A stretch of DNA of 64,000 nt from Candidatus Microsaccharimonas sossegonensis (GTDB taxonomy: Bacteria > Patescibacteriota > Saccharimonadia > Saccharimonadales > Saccharimonadaceae). Positions within the stretch are counted from its first letter, which is position 1; each line of letters opens with the position of its first letter. Below are positions 34,716-43,210 of this stretch, one piece after another. The notes beneath the pieces were generated by a model. The model was not told the origin of the DNA. It searched no databases and saw nothing but the letters and a program-made list of their open reading frames with translations. Made by a program: the position numbers and the translations under genes. Where the stretch lies: assembly GCA_004100325.1 (NCBI GenBank), contig SCKX01000001.1:186001-250000 (forward strand). Reading direction: 5' to 3'.

Positions 34716-35574
34716 TCTTTTCGAAGGTAAAAATGTCATTGTTCAAGGCATGACTGGCGCCCACGGTAGCTTCCAGACAAAGGCGATGCTGGCAGCTGGA
34801 ACAAACGTCATCGCCGGTGTCACTCCAGGTAAACAAGGGCAAGAAATAGAAGGGGTCAAAGTCTACGATTCCATCAAAGCCATTCAAGAAACTAATCAGG
34901 TTGATATCACCGTCATCTGCGTCCCAGCTCCCTACGCCAAAGCTGCCATCCTCGAAGCCATCAACGCTAAAATTCCACTCATTATCATTATTACCGAAGG
35001 CATCCCTGTCCACGATATGCTCGCCGTCAACAAAGCCTTAAAAGGCTCGCAATCAACGCTTCTCGGACCAAACTCACCCGGTGCACTTCTCCCCGGTATC
35101 AACAAACTTGGCATCATCCCCGCCAACATGTCACGAAGAGGAAACGCTGCGATCGTCAGTCGTTCTGGCACGCTCACTTATGAAACAATGGCTGGTCTGA
35201 CAGATAAAGGAATTGGTCAAAAGTACGTCATTGGTATTGGCGGTGATATCATCCACGGCATGGGCTACAAAGAGTGCCTTGAACTCTTTGAAAACGACGA
35301 AGAAGTCGATCAAATTATCCTTATCGGTGAAATCGGTGGGCAAGACGAAATAGAAGCCGCACACTATATAAAAGGGTGTGTCACAAAACCTGTTTTTGCC
35401 TACATCGCCGGTCATCATGCGCCGGAGGGTATTCAACTTGGACATGCTGGCGCCATCCTCGGATCGGCCCTGGAATCAGCCGACAACAAGACAAAAATCT
35501 TGGCAGAGTCTGGTGTTAAAACCGCAGGCAGCATCACCGAACTCATTACCTTTATAGCTAGCGCTCGTGGCTAA
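34708..35574 (+). CDS. sucD: Succinyl-CoA synthetase-type alpha subunit
   Basis: The 288-aa subunit has the CoA-binding Rossmann part (VIVQGMTGAHGSFQTKAMLAAGTNVIAGVTPGKQGQ), LLGPNSPGALLPG and SRSGTLTYE. The phosphorylated active-site His lies in LGHAGAIL near residue 247. The complex with the upstream beta subunit converts an acyl-CoA, ADP and phosphate to acid, CoA and ATP. GHHAPEGIQLGHAGA differs from the common GxTAPPGRRMGHAGA, which may reflect altered substrate choice. Confidence 0.92.
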   Translation: MTNLFEGKNVIVQGMTGAHGSFQTKAMLAAGTNVIAGVTPGKQGQEIEGVKVYDSIKAIQETNQVDITVICVPAPYAKAAILEAINAKIPLIIIITEGIPVHDMLAVNKALKGSQSTLLGPNSPGALLPGINKLGIIPANMSRRGNAAIVSRSGTLTYETMAGLTDKGIGQKYVIGIGGDIIHGMGYKECLELFENDEEVDQIILIGEIGGQDEIEAAHYIKGCVTKPVFAYIAGHHAPEGIQLGHAGAILGSALESADNKTKILAESGVKTAGSITELITFIASARG

Positions 35575-35590
35575 ACAACCCCTGTAATGT

Positions 35591-35596
35591 TATACT
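35591..35596 (+). promoter_or_regulatory. Extended -10 box of GT2-GtrA unit (leaderless)
   Basis: TGT-TATACT ends 7 bases before the ATG at 35604, with only an A-rich stretch between. Confidence 0.6.
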
Positions 35597-35603
35597 AAAA
35601 ACA

Positions 35604-36551
35604 ATGAAAACAATCAGTATTTTGATTCCCGCCTACAACGAACAAGCCGTGCTCGGGAAGCTGTTCACTCGCCTGCACACACTTGCAGATAACAACGAGA
35701 AATACGACTTTGAGTTCTTTTTTGTTAACGACGGTAGTAAGGATACCACACTGGAAATTATTAAAGAACAGGCGGAAATTGACACCCGCGTTTCGTACCT
35801 CAACCTCTCCCGTAACTTCGGTAAAGAAATCGCCATGATCGCTGCGCTTGATCACGTATCGGGTGACGCAACGGTTATTATTGACGCCGACCTGCAGGAT
35901 CCACCAGAGTTAATTCCTGAAATGATCACCTGGTGGGAAAAAGGCTATGACGATGTCTATGCAAAACGCAGCAGCCGCCTCGGTGAATCATTCCTCAAGA
36001 AATTTACCTCGAGGGTTTTTTATAATACGCTTCAATCCGTCACTCGTATTCCGATCCAAAAAGATACTGGCGATTTTCGCCTGCTTGATCGTCGCGCTGT
36101 CGAAGCTTTAAAACAAATTCGTGAAAGTCAGCGCTACACAAAAGGCTATTTTAGCTGGATCGGGTTTAAGAAAAAAGAAATCACCTATCACCGTGATGCA
36201 CGTGCCGCCGGTGAAACACACTGGAATTACTTTAGACTTGCCGACCTTGCTATTGAAGGAATTGTTTCGTTTAGTATTGCGCCCCTGCGCCTTGCAACCG
36301 CTCTTGGGACAGCTGTTGCTGTTGCGACGTTTATTTACCTTATTGTTATTGTCGTTCGAACTATTATTTTTGGTACTGACCTTGCTGGCTACCCTTCAAC
36401 CTTGGCAGTCATCCTTTTTCTTGGCGGCGCCCAGCTGCTTTCTCTTGGTATTATTGGTGAGTATGTCGGTCGTATCTTTAACGAGACCAAGAACCGTCCG
36501 CTCTATTTAATCGAGGAGCTCCACATTGGAACGAGTAAAAAAACACGCTGA
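35604..36551 (+). CDS. Family 2 glycosyltransferase, GtrB/DPM-like
   Basis: The 315-aa GT-A enzyme has SILIPAYNEQAVLGKLFTRL, VNDGSKDTT, DADLQDPPELIP and KRSSRLGESFLKKFTSR. Two C-terminal membrane helices (about 235-300) complete a DPM1/GtrB-like protein that loads a sugar onto undecaprenyl phosphate. It overlaps the gtrA-like flippase gene by 26 bases, the classic GtrB-GtrA pairing for side-branch glycosylation of a surface polymer. Confidence 0.92.
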   Translation: MKTISILIPAYNEQAVLGKLFTRLHTLADNNEKYDFEFFFVNDGSKDTTLEIIKEQAEIDTRVSYLNLSRNFGKEIAMIAALDHVSGDATVIIDADLQDPPELIPEMITWWEKGYDDVYAKRSSRLGESFLKKFTSRVFYNTLQSVTRIPIQKDTGDFRLLDRRAVEALKQIRESQRYTKGYFSWIGFKKKEITYHRDARAAGETHWNYFRLADLAIEGIVSFSIAPLRLATALGTAVAVATFIYLIVIVVRTIIFGTDLAGYPSTLAVILFLGGAQLLSLGIIGEYVGRIFNETKNRPLYLIEELHIGTSKKTR

Positions 36552-36948
36552 AAAGATTAGGTTCGGAGTTGTTGGTATTGCCAATACTGGACTAGACTTT
36601 CTCATTCTCTTTCTATTAGTTGCTTTGGGACTCGACAAAATTCCCGCCAACTATATTTCTACCGGTACCGCCTTCATATTTAGCTTTTTCGTGAACAAAT
36701 CGTTCACCTTTAAATCAAAGGGCGGAAATGTAAAAAAACAGTTCCTTTACTTTATTATCGTTACAATTATTGGTCTTTGGATTATCCAACCGCTGATTAT
36801 TTTCGGGTTCAACCGCCTATTTGCAGGGACTGGTTGGTCATCTGGTATCATTCTATTCGCTGCAAAAATTATCGCGACGGTCGCTTCTCTTACGTGGAAT
36901 TATATTTTTTACAGCCGTATCGTTTTTAAAAAGATAGAAGAAAAGTAA
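36526..36948 (+). CDS. GtrA-family flippase
   Basis: The 140-aa protein has four membrane helices and the GtrA pattern (IRFGVVGIANTGLDFLILFLL, NYISTGTAFIFSFFVNKSFTF). It starts at TTG, supported by GAGGAG 8 bases upstream inside the GT2 gene. It probably flips undecaprenyl-phosphate-linked sugar made by the upstream GT2 across the membrane. Confidence 0.88.
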   Translation: MERVKKHAEKIRFGVVGIANTGLDFLILFLLVALGLDKIPANYISTGTAFIFSFFVNKSFTFKSKGGNVKKQFLYFIIVTIIGLWIIQPLIIFGFNRLFAGTGWSSGIILFAAKIIATVASLTWNYIFYSRIVFKKIEEK

Positions 36949-36949
36949 T

Positions 36950-38041
36950 ATGGCACACATCGCTATTGACGCCCGTATCATCAACTCGACAACCGGTCGC
37001 TACGTCGAACGCCTCTTAACATATCTCCAAGAGATTGATCACACCAACGTCTATTCAGTATTGGTACGCGCCAAAGATGAAAATTTTTGGAAACCAACCG
37101 CCCACAACTTCATGATTAAAATTGCGGAATTCGATAATTACTCTATCGCCGAACAAACTGGTTTCTATAGATTTTTAAAAAAATTAAATCCTGACCTTGT
37201 ACACTTTGCAATGCCTCAACAACCGGTGTTATTTAAAGGCAAGAAAGTCACCACCTTCCACGATTTTACCCTTATCAAAACTTACAATTCAGACAAAAAC
37301 TGGTTTGTATTCCACGCCAAACAACAAATTGGAAAATCTGTTTTTAAAAAGGTAGCCACAGAAAGCAACCACATCATTACCCCAAGTAAATTTACAAAAG
37401 AAGAACTATTGAATTTCATAGCTATTGATGAAGAAAAAATAACCGTAATCTACGAATCAACCGACGTCCAACAGGGTGCTTCAAAAACCTACAAATTACC
37501 TTATAAGAAATATCTTTTATATGTTGGTCAGCAGTCTGACTACAAAAACATTAAGCGCCTTGGTGATGCCCATCAAAAAATTTTACAAATGTATCCAGAC
37601 CTAGCTTTAGTGTTGGTGGGAAAAAAGAATGCCAGTGCACTTGCAAATGAAGCTTATTTTGCAAAAAATGAATATAAAAATATCCTCTTTACCGATTTTG
37701 TCGAAGACGCACAGTTGAATTGGCTCTATACACATGCCACCGCCTATGTCTTCCCGTCGCTTATGGAGGGGTTTGGTTTGCCCGGGCTTGAAGCAATGGG
37801 TCATGGCATTCCTGTTATTAGCAGTAACGCAACCTGTCTGCCGGAAATATACGGAAAAGCTGCCTATTACTTTGAGCCTACTAATACCGATGATATTGCC
37901 CGTGCAATTATCGAAGTATTAGGTAATGAGAAACTGAGGCAAAAACTATCGATCAATGGTTATCAACAAATCAAAAAATACTCTTGGAAAAAGATGGCCG
38001 AACAAACACTAAAAATATATGAAAATGTTCTAAAATCTTGA
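36950..38041 (+). CDS. Glycosyltransferase family 4
   Basis: The 363-aa GT4 begins HIAIDARIINSTTGRYVERLLTYL. It carries TTFHDFTLIKTYN, LLYVGQQSDYKNIKRLGDAH and PSLMEGFGLPGLEAMGHGIPVISSNATCLPEI, with E(x7)E intact. It resembles mannosyl/rhamnosyl transferases. It lies one base after gtrA and ends 8 bases before the convergent khpB gene, completing the plus-strand glycan unit. Confidence 0.9.
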   Translation: MAHIAIDARIINSTTGRYVERLLTYLQEIDHTNVYSVLVRAKDENFWKPTAHNFMIKIAEFDNYSIAEQTGFYRFLKKLNPDLVHFAMPQQPVLFKGKKVTTFHDFTLIKTYNSDKNWFVFHAKQQIGKSVFKKVATESNHIITPSKFTKEELLNFIAIDEEKITVIYESTDVQQGASKTYKLPYKKYLLYVGQQSDYKNIKRLGDAHQKILQMYPDLALVLVGKKNASALANEAYFAKNEYKNILFTDFVEDAQLNWLYTHATAYVFPSLMEGFGLPGLEAMGHGIPVISSNATCLPEIYGKAAYYFEPTNTDDIARAIIEVLGNEKLRQKLSINGYQQIKKYSWKKMAEQTLKIYENVLKS

Positions 38042-38049
38042 TGTGAGTC

Positions 38050-38511
38050 TTAAGAACTCACCTGAGCAATCGTAATTGTCCTCTCAGTACCTTCACCCTC
38101 TGAAAAAGTGCGGATATCGGCATATTCAGTCGCGACTTGGTGCACAATTCGACGATCAGCTGGGTTTAAACGTGCCACATGCGAGCTACCAGTACGACGA
38201 ACTTCTTCAATCCAAACACGGGCTTCTTTGGCAACGCGCTCGGCGCGCTGTTTTTTATAATCGGCAATATCAATATTAACGCGCCAGACGGCGGCGTTTT
38301 GGTTACGGAGGACGGTCGAGACAAGGTACTGCATACTCCGAAGCGTTTCAGCACTACGACCAATCAGAAGGCTATTCAAATCTGTTGAGGGAACCGAGAG
38401 TTCAATCACGTCGTCATCGGTTGAAGCAACGACCTCAACATTAACACCAAAAAATGACAGGAGGTCTGCAAGATACTTTTGTGCAAATTCGGTTGATTGC
38501 TTTTTATTCAT
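38050..38511 (-). CDS. khpB: KH/R3H RNA-binding protein KhpB (Jag)
   Basis: The 153-aa protein has a KH domain (about 20-85; LLIGRSAETLRSMQYLVSTVL) and an R3H domain (about 95-150; HVARLNPADRRIVHQVATEYADIRTFSEGEGTERTI). It lacks the Jag_N domain of firmicute Jag/EloR. These proteins bind RNA and influence cell-wall growth. The order rpmH-rnpA-yidC-jag toward the origin is widely conserved in bacteria and supports the assignment. Confidence 0.92.
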   Translation of the reverse strand: MNKKQSTEFAQKYLADLLSFFGVNVEVVASTDDDVIELSVPSTDLNSLLIGRSAETLRSMQYLVSTVLRNQNAAVWRVNIDIADYKKQRAERVAKEARVWIEEVRRTGSSHVARLNPADRRIVHQVATEYADIRTFSEGEGTERTITIAQVSS

Positions 38512-38538
38512 GCGTTTCTCTTTCTTTACCGTCTTATA

Positions 38539-39489
38539 TTACTTCCTTGGCGTATCTTTCGCGGTAATACGAGTTATTTTTTCGCCTGTCACCATTGCCT
38601 CACGCGCCTGCTTCTCACGAGCTTTTGCTGTCGCTTTTTTGCCAGTGGGCGGCTTGACTTCGCTGGCGATTTCATCCATTTCTTTTACGTCACGCTTTAA
38701 AATGTAGTGTTGTTGAACGGCAGCAAACAGATTTGACGTCGCGTAGTAAAGCGCCAATGCGCCTGGCAGGCCCAGCATAATAAAGAGCATAAAAAATGGC
38801 AAAATTTTCGTCATTTTATTCATCATTACGGCGTTCAGTTCAGACTGGTCGGCCGCTTTACCGTCGGCAGCTTCTGCCATTACATCACGGAATCGCTTCG
38901 TTGTAGTGTTTGGGTTTGTCTGGCGACTAATAAAGTATTGGGACCCAGCAGCAAGTATCGCAAGCAGGATGAGGAAGACGTTTAGTCCACCCGGATCACC
39001 AATAGCATGGGCAGACAGGTCGATCACTCCGAAAAGTTTTTCTTTAAAATTTTCGGGATGAGCAATGAGGTCTTTAATCGGACCAATGTTTTTTAAAAGT
39101 CCATAGGTCAGCTTATCAATCTGATCACGTTGGGTTGTAAAAATCTGAATCACTTGGTAAAGCGCAATAAAAATTGGGAGCTGAATCAAGAGCGTCAAAA
39201 TTGAGCGAAATGGTTTGACACCATGTTCTTTATAAAGCTCAAGCATTTGCATGCTTTCAAGCTGTTTATTCCCTTTCGTTGCCTTTTTGATTTGTGCGAG
39301 TTTCGGCTGCAGTTTTCGCATTTGTTTTACTTGGTGAAGCTGGCGAACAACTAACGGCCACATCGCGAAGCGAACCAAAATTGTAAATATAATAAGAGCA
39401 ACACCAAAATCCGCACCTGGAATAATGCTGTATATGCCTATAAGTAGATTAAAAATTGGCTGGACAATTAACGTTTCAAAAATGTTCAT
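38539..39489 (-). CDS. yidC: Membrane protein insertase YidC/Oxa1
   Basis: This 316-aa insertase of the short (Gram-positive-like) type has about five membrane helices. It shows the conserved Arg in FTILVRFAMWPLV, the basic LHQVKQMRKLQPKLAQIK coiled hairpin and LTLLIQLPIFIALYQV. The cytoplasmic tail is long and Lys-rich. The large periplasmic P1 domain of Proteobacteria is absent. It lies between rnpA and khpB, its usual position. Confidence 0.95.
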   Translation of the reverse strand: MNIFETLIVQPIFNLLIGIYSIIPGADFGVALIIFTILVRFAMWPLVVRQLHQVKQMRKLQPKLAQIKKATKGNKQLESMQMLELYKEHGVKPFRSILTLLIQLPIFIALYQVIQIFTTQRDQIDKLTYGLLKNIGPIKDLIAHPENFKEKLFGVIDLSAHAIGDPGGLNVFLILLAILAAGSQYFISRQTNPNTTTKRFRDVMAEAADGKAADQSELNAVMMNKMTKILPFFMLFIMLGLPGALALYYATSNLFAAVQQHYILKRDVKEMDEIASEVKPPTGKKATAKAREKQAREAMVTGEKITRITAKDTPRK

Positions 39490-39552
39490 CTAAAGTAAAT
39501 GCCCGTCTCCCTTTGTGAGCTCTCTTTCTATATCTGTAAAATTATACCATTT

Positions 39553-39906
39553 TTAGAGGCGTTTATATATACCAGCTTTTTCAAGCAGGTCATCCATGTA
39601 ACCAGAAAGCTCGGAATAGGGCGTATTTATTAACTCTGAAGACGTAGTAATAACAACAATGTCATAGACATCATTTAATTGCGGAAGATGTATTCGCATG
39701 TATTCATATATGCGGCGGCGAATTCTGTTTCGACCAACAGCGCTTTTTATAACTTTTTTACTCACAACTACTGAAATCCGCGGTCTTGATCGATGGCTAT
39801 TATTTACCCATTTAATAGTGAGTGGTTGCGAGCGAACCGCTTTGCCGTTGGTATAGACGAAGCGAAGGCTGTTATGCCCATGAAAACGGAAAGGTGAGGG
39901 GATCAT
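39553..39906 (-). CDS. rnpA: Ribonuclease P protein component
   Basis: The 117-aa basic protein has the RNase P motif GRNRIRRRIYEYMR and ISVVVSKKVIKSAV. It assists the RNase P RNA in tRNA 5' processing. The ATG at 39906 (MIPSPFRFHGHNSLRF) is chosen. An ORF extending 57 bases upstream would begin close to the rpmH terminator and lacks family support. TATACT lies 8 bases before this ATG, so translation may be leaderless, independent of rpmH. Confidence 0.93.
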   Translation of the reverse strand: MIPSPFRFHGHNSLRFVYTNGKAVRSQPLTIKWVNNSHRSRPRISVVVSKKVIKSAVGRNRIRRRIYEYMRIHLPQLNDVYDIVVITTSSELINTPYSELSGYMDDLLEKAGIYKRL

Positions 39907-39914
39907 ATATATTA

Positions 39915-39920
39915 AGTATA
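39915..39920 (-). promoter_or_regulatory. -10 box of rnpA
   Basis: TATACT on the minus strand is 8 bases upstream of the rnpA ATG and just downstream of the rpmH terminator. It gives rnpA its own, probably leaderless, promoter. Confidence 0.5.
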
Positions 39921-39950
39921 AAGGATGGTAAAAGATAAGTTGGTAAAAAA

Positions 39951-39976
39951 ATAAAAAACGCACCCTTGAGGTGCGG
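39951..39976 (-). terminator. Rho-independent terminator after rpmH
   Basis: CGCACC-TCAAG-GGTGCG hairpin on the minus strand is followed by T6-A-T6-like sequence. It separates rpmH from rnpA, which are usually co-transcribed. Confidence 0.8.
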
Positions 39977-39983
39977 TTTAGTA

Positions 39984-40121
39984 TTAAACTGAAAGTCGGG
40001 CACGACCTTTATTACGTCGGCGTTTTAAAACCTCAATACCGGTTTTCGACGACATACGAGCACGAAATCCGTGTGTTCGGGCGCGGTGGCGAGTGTGTGG
40101 TTGATGAGTTCGTTTTGGCAT
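39984..40121 (-). CDS. rpmH: 50S ribosomal protein L34
   Basis: This 45-aa basic protein begins [19 protein letters not shown] and ends [18 protein letters not shown], the L34 signature (GxxxRxxxxxGxxVLxxRRxKGRxxLS). It lies in the conserved rnpA-rpmH-dnaA order. It was found directly from the sequence because it is very short. Confidence 0.96.
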   Translation of the reverse strand: MPKRTHQPHTRHRARTHGFRARMSSKTGIEVLKRRRNKGRARLSV

Positions 40122-40412
40122 ATCTGAATTATTTTAACAGTTTCACCTCTATTATTCAAGTATCCCCGTTTGAACCGTTTGATTTTTCTATGAAAAATGT
40201 TTTTTATATAAGACTTATCCCCTATTTTTTTGTTGTTATACACATATTTACAGAGGTAATCTGTAACTGTGTATAACTTAACCCTCTATACCCTCTAACC
40301 ATTTTTAAAGAAATTCATAACTTATTTATGCTTGTGGAAAACTTTGTTTTTACCGTATACTAAGGGGTAATAAGCAATCAAACGATATAAAAGTGCGGGG
40401 AGTATTATCAAA
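40122..40412. other. Probable oriC part 1 (rpmH-dnaA intergenic) with dnaA promoter
   Basis: This is an AT-rich, gene-free stretch. DnaA-box-like 9-mers are TTATACACA (40237-40245), its inverted copy TGTGTATAA (40268-40276) and TGTGGAAAA (40333-40341). TATACT (40356-40361) with TTGTGG about 18 bases upstream is a likely dnaA promoter. The last box overlaps its -35 region, suggesting DnaA autoregulation. GGGGAG precedes the dnaA ATG. Confidence 0.7.
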
Positions 40413-41792
40413 ATGAACGCGTTATGGCAGAGTGTGTTGGGTGAAATCGAATTATCGGTTTCTCATGCAACGTTTACGACGTGGTATAAAAAAACTGAGC
40501 TCGTCAGCCAAGATGAAGATGAAGTCGTTATCTCAGTACCTAATATCTTTGCTAAAAAACAATTTGAAGTAAAGTTTAACGACCGTATAAAAAAGGTGCT
40601 TGCAAAAAATGGCGTTGAGCCGAAGAAAATCACCTACACTATTATTGTCACCGGTAAAAAAACACATATTAACCGCGAAACAACACTTAATAATAACCCT
40701 GTCTCTCAACTTCTCTCTTCTTCACCAAATAATCATTCCGTAACACTTGGTCGCCCCATAAAGGGTCTTTCTGTGACTGGTAATCTAAACCCGCGCTATA
40801 CTTTTGATACTTTCATTGTTGGATCAAGTAATGACCTGGCGTATACAGCTAGTTTGGCTGTTTCCTCAAACCCTGGTATGAAATACAACCCTCTTTATTT
40901 TTACGGTGGAGTTGGTTTAGGTAAAACTCACCTTATGCAAGCAGTCGGTAATGAGATTATTAAAAATAATCCCCAGACGAAGGTTTTATATGTGAGTTCA
41001 GAAACCTTTGTGAATGAATTTCTTGATTACATTCGTTTTAAGAAAAAGGGTTTTTCTGATAAATACCGTAATATTGATGTCCTTATCGTTGATGATATGC
41101 AGTTTATTGCCAATAAAGAAAAAACACAGGAAGAATTTTTTCACACATTTAATTTTTTGCATCAAAATAATAAACAGATTATTATCTCTAGTGATAAACC
41201 CCCTCGTAGTATTCCAACCCTTACCGAACGTCTACGTAGTCGATTCGAAATGGGGATGTCAATCGACATACAAATGCCAGATTTTGAAACCCGATGCGCT
41301 ATTTTAAAAGCAAAAGCATCACTTTCTGGTGTTGAACTGAATAATGATACGGTTGAGTACCTCGCAACTAATATCAAAACTAATGTTCGTGAGCTTGAGG
41401 GTGCACTCAACCAGTTACTTGCCTATGCTGAACTACACGGTATTGAGCCGGATATTACGACGGCAGAAGGGCTACTTGGAAGTGTTCGTCACTCTCGTCC
41501 GCAACATTTAACGAGTAAACAAATTATTGACCGAACCGCTAAACACTTTCAACTTGCAATTGAAGAAATGTGTGGTGATAAACGAGATAAACATATTGTG
41601 GTTCCTCGCCAGATCGCAATGTATCTTTTACGATCAGAGCTCCATCTTAGTTTCCCTAAAATTGCTGGAGAGTTAGGTCGTAAAGATCATACCACAGCAA
41701 TTCACTCCGTTGAAAAAATTGAAAAGGCCATTAAATTAGATTTTGTGATCCGTGAACAAGTCGCATCGATTCGAGAAAAGTTATATGTTTAA
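40413..41792 (+). CDS. dnaA: Chromosomal replication initiator DnaA
   Basis: The 459-aa initiator has domain I (MNALWQSVLGEIELSVSHATFTTW), a short linker and the AAA+ domain III. Walker A is GGVGLGKTHLMQAVGN, Walker B is VLIVDDMQFI, and the Arg-finger region follows. Domain IV contains the box-binding signature KDHTTAIHSVEKIE. It binds DnaA boxes on both sides of its own gene to melt oriC. It is followed by dnaN and recF on the same strand. Confidence 0.98.
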   Translation: MNALWQSVLGEIELSVSHATFTTWYKKTELVSQDEDEVVISVPNIFAKKQFEVKFNDRIKKVLAKNGVEPKKITYTIIVTGKKTHINRETTLNNNPVSQLLSSSPNNHSVTLGRPIKGLSVTGNLNPRYTFDTFIVGSSNDLAYTASLAVSSNPGMKYNPLYFYGGVGLGKTHLMQAVGNEIIKNNPQTKVLYVSSETFVNEFLDYIRFKKKGFSDKYRNIDVLIVDDMQFIANKEKTQEEFFHTFNFLHQNNKQIIISSDKPPRSIPTLTERLRSRFEMGMSIDIQMPDFETRCAILKAKASLSGVELNNDTVEYLATNIKTNVRELEGALNQLLAYAELHGIEPDITTAEGLLGSVRHSRPQHLTSKQIIDRTAKHFQLAIEEMCGDKRDKHIVVPRQIAMYLLRSELHLSFPKIAGELGRKDHTTAIHSVEKIEKAIKLDFVIREQVASIREKLYV

Positions 41793-42105
41793 ATATTTAT
41801 CGTTTCATAGAATAATGTCTCTATTATCAACACTTGTTTATAACTATATAAAAAATGTGTATAGTTTGTTAATACGAACAGGTAAAACAGGTGATAGGGT
41901 ATACACACTAAAACCCTTCACGTACCAATTCAACTCCTTTATTGTTTATAAATCACTTATTACCCCACTATCTTTACACATATTTACCCCACAGTTGTAC
42001 ACACAAAAAAAATAGTTATATATATTTAGTAGATAAAAGGTTATACCCATCATCCACACCCCCTATTAATAAGAAGAAAAAGATAAATTTTGAAAGGAAC
42101 TCATA
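41793..42105. other. Probable oriC part 2 (dnaA-dnaN intergenic)
   Basis: This 313-base AT-rich stretch has no gene. It holds several DnaA-box-like sequences: TGTGTATAG (about 41856), GTATACACA (about 41910), TTTACACAT (about 41974) and GTACACACA (about 41998). AT-rich runs such as TAGTTATATATATTTAG follow and could serve as an unwinding element. The dnaN ribosome site GAAAGGA is at its right end. Confidence 0.6.
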
Positions 42106-43206
42106 ATGGAGCTTACTGTTACACAAGAAAATTTTGCAAGAGCATTATCAGCAGTTAGTCGTGTTGCAAGTAATAAAACTGGACTTCCAATCCTCAGTAA
42201 TATTCTCCTTAGAACTGATAATAATCGTCTACTTGTCGCAGCCACAAACCTTGAAATTGCCACAACGCAATATATTGGTGCGAAGATTACTAAACCTGGT
42301 GCACTCACCATCCCAGCTCGCCTTATCTCGGAATTTGTGAATAACCTGCCAAAAGACACAATTAAACTCCAAGTAATAAATAATAACCTCCATATTTCTT
42401 CGGGTAAATTTACATCTATAATTAACGGCGTGATCGCCGATGAATTCCCTGAACTTCCAACAATTAATGAAGCATCGTCTATCAGTTACACAATACATAT
42501 TGATGATTTTAAACAAGCGGTTAATCAAACAATTATTACCGCCAGTTCTGACACAACTAGACCTGTTTTAACAGGAGTCTATTGGCACTCACATGAAGGT
42601 CAATTATATCTTTCGGCCACTGATGGTTATCGCCTCTCTGAACGCCGTTTAGTAGAAACAAAAAGTGATGTTTCGGCGATTATACCGGTACAAACGTTAC
42701 AAGAAGCCCTCCGAACAATCGTTGAAGATTCAGATACAGTTGATATTCTATTTGATGAAACGCAGGTACGTTTCCGTATTAATGATGCAGAAATAATCAG
42801 TCGCTTGGTTGACGGTAACTTTCCAGATTATCGTCAGCTTATTCCAGCCAAATCAGACATCAATGTAACGGTTAATAAGCAAGAATTCATTCGTGTCACG
42901 AAGATCGCTGGTCTATTTGCCCGTGAGTCTGGCGGAAGTGTGACAGTAACAGTTGATGCTGATAATAAATCGGTTTCACTTCACTCTATTGCGTCAGAAT
43001 ATGGAGAGAATACATCTGAACTATCCGCTGAGGTGACGGGAAGTGGTCAAGTGACACTTAATTCCCGGTATCTTACTGAAGCTTTGTCAGTTATTGAAGG
43101 CGATACAATAGAATTTAGTTTTACAGGCAAGCTCTCGCCTTGTATTTTAAAATCAGTCGTCAAAGACGTCGATTATTACCATGTTATTATGCCTCTAAAG
43201 AGTTAA
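42106..43206 (+). CDS. dnaN: DNA polymerase III beta subunit (sliding clamp)
   Basis: The 366-aa clamp has three repeated domains. It begins MELTVTQENFARALSAVSRVASNKTGLPILSNILL, with FPELP, ATDGYRLSERR and FPDYRQLIP in the expected places. The C-terminus YYHVIMPLKS is close to the canonical VMPMR(L) end. It tethers polymerase to DNA. It is 4 bases upstream of recF. Confidence 0.97.
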   Translation: MELTVTQENFARALSAVSRVASNKTGLPILSNILLRTDNNRLLVAATNLEIATTQYIGAKITKPGALTIPARLISEFVNNLPKDTIKLQVINNNLHISSGKFTSIINGVIADEFPELPTINEASSISYTIHIDDFKQAVNQTIITASSDTTRPVLTGVYWHSHEGQLYLSATDGYRLSERRLVETKSDVSAIIPVQTLQEALRTIVEDSDTVDILFDETQVRFRINDAEIISRLVDGNFPDYRQLIPAKSDINVTVNKQEFIRVTKIAGLFARESGGSVTVTVDADNKSVSLHSIASEYGENTSELSAEVTGSGQVTLNSRYLTEALSVIEGDTIEFSFTGKLSPCILKSVVKDVDYYHVIMPLKS

Positions 43207-43210
43207 GTAT

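Noticed and set aside
39971-40276. 101-aa plus-strand ORF opposite rpmH
   Set aside because: It is antisense to the L34 gene and part of oriC. L34 on the minus strand explains the conservation.
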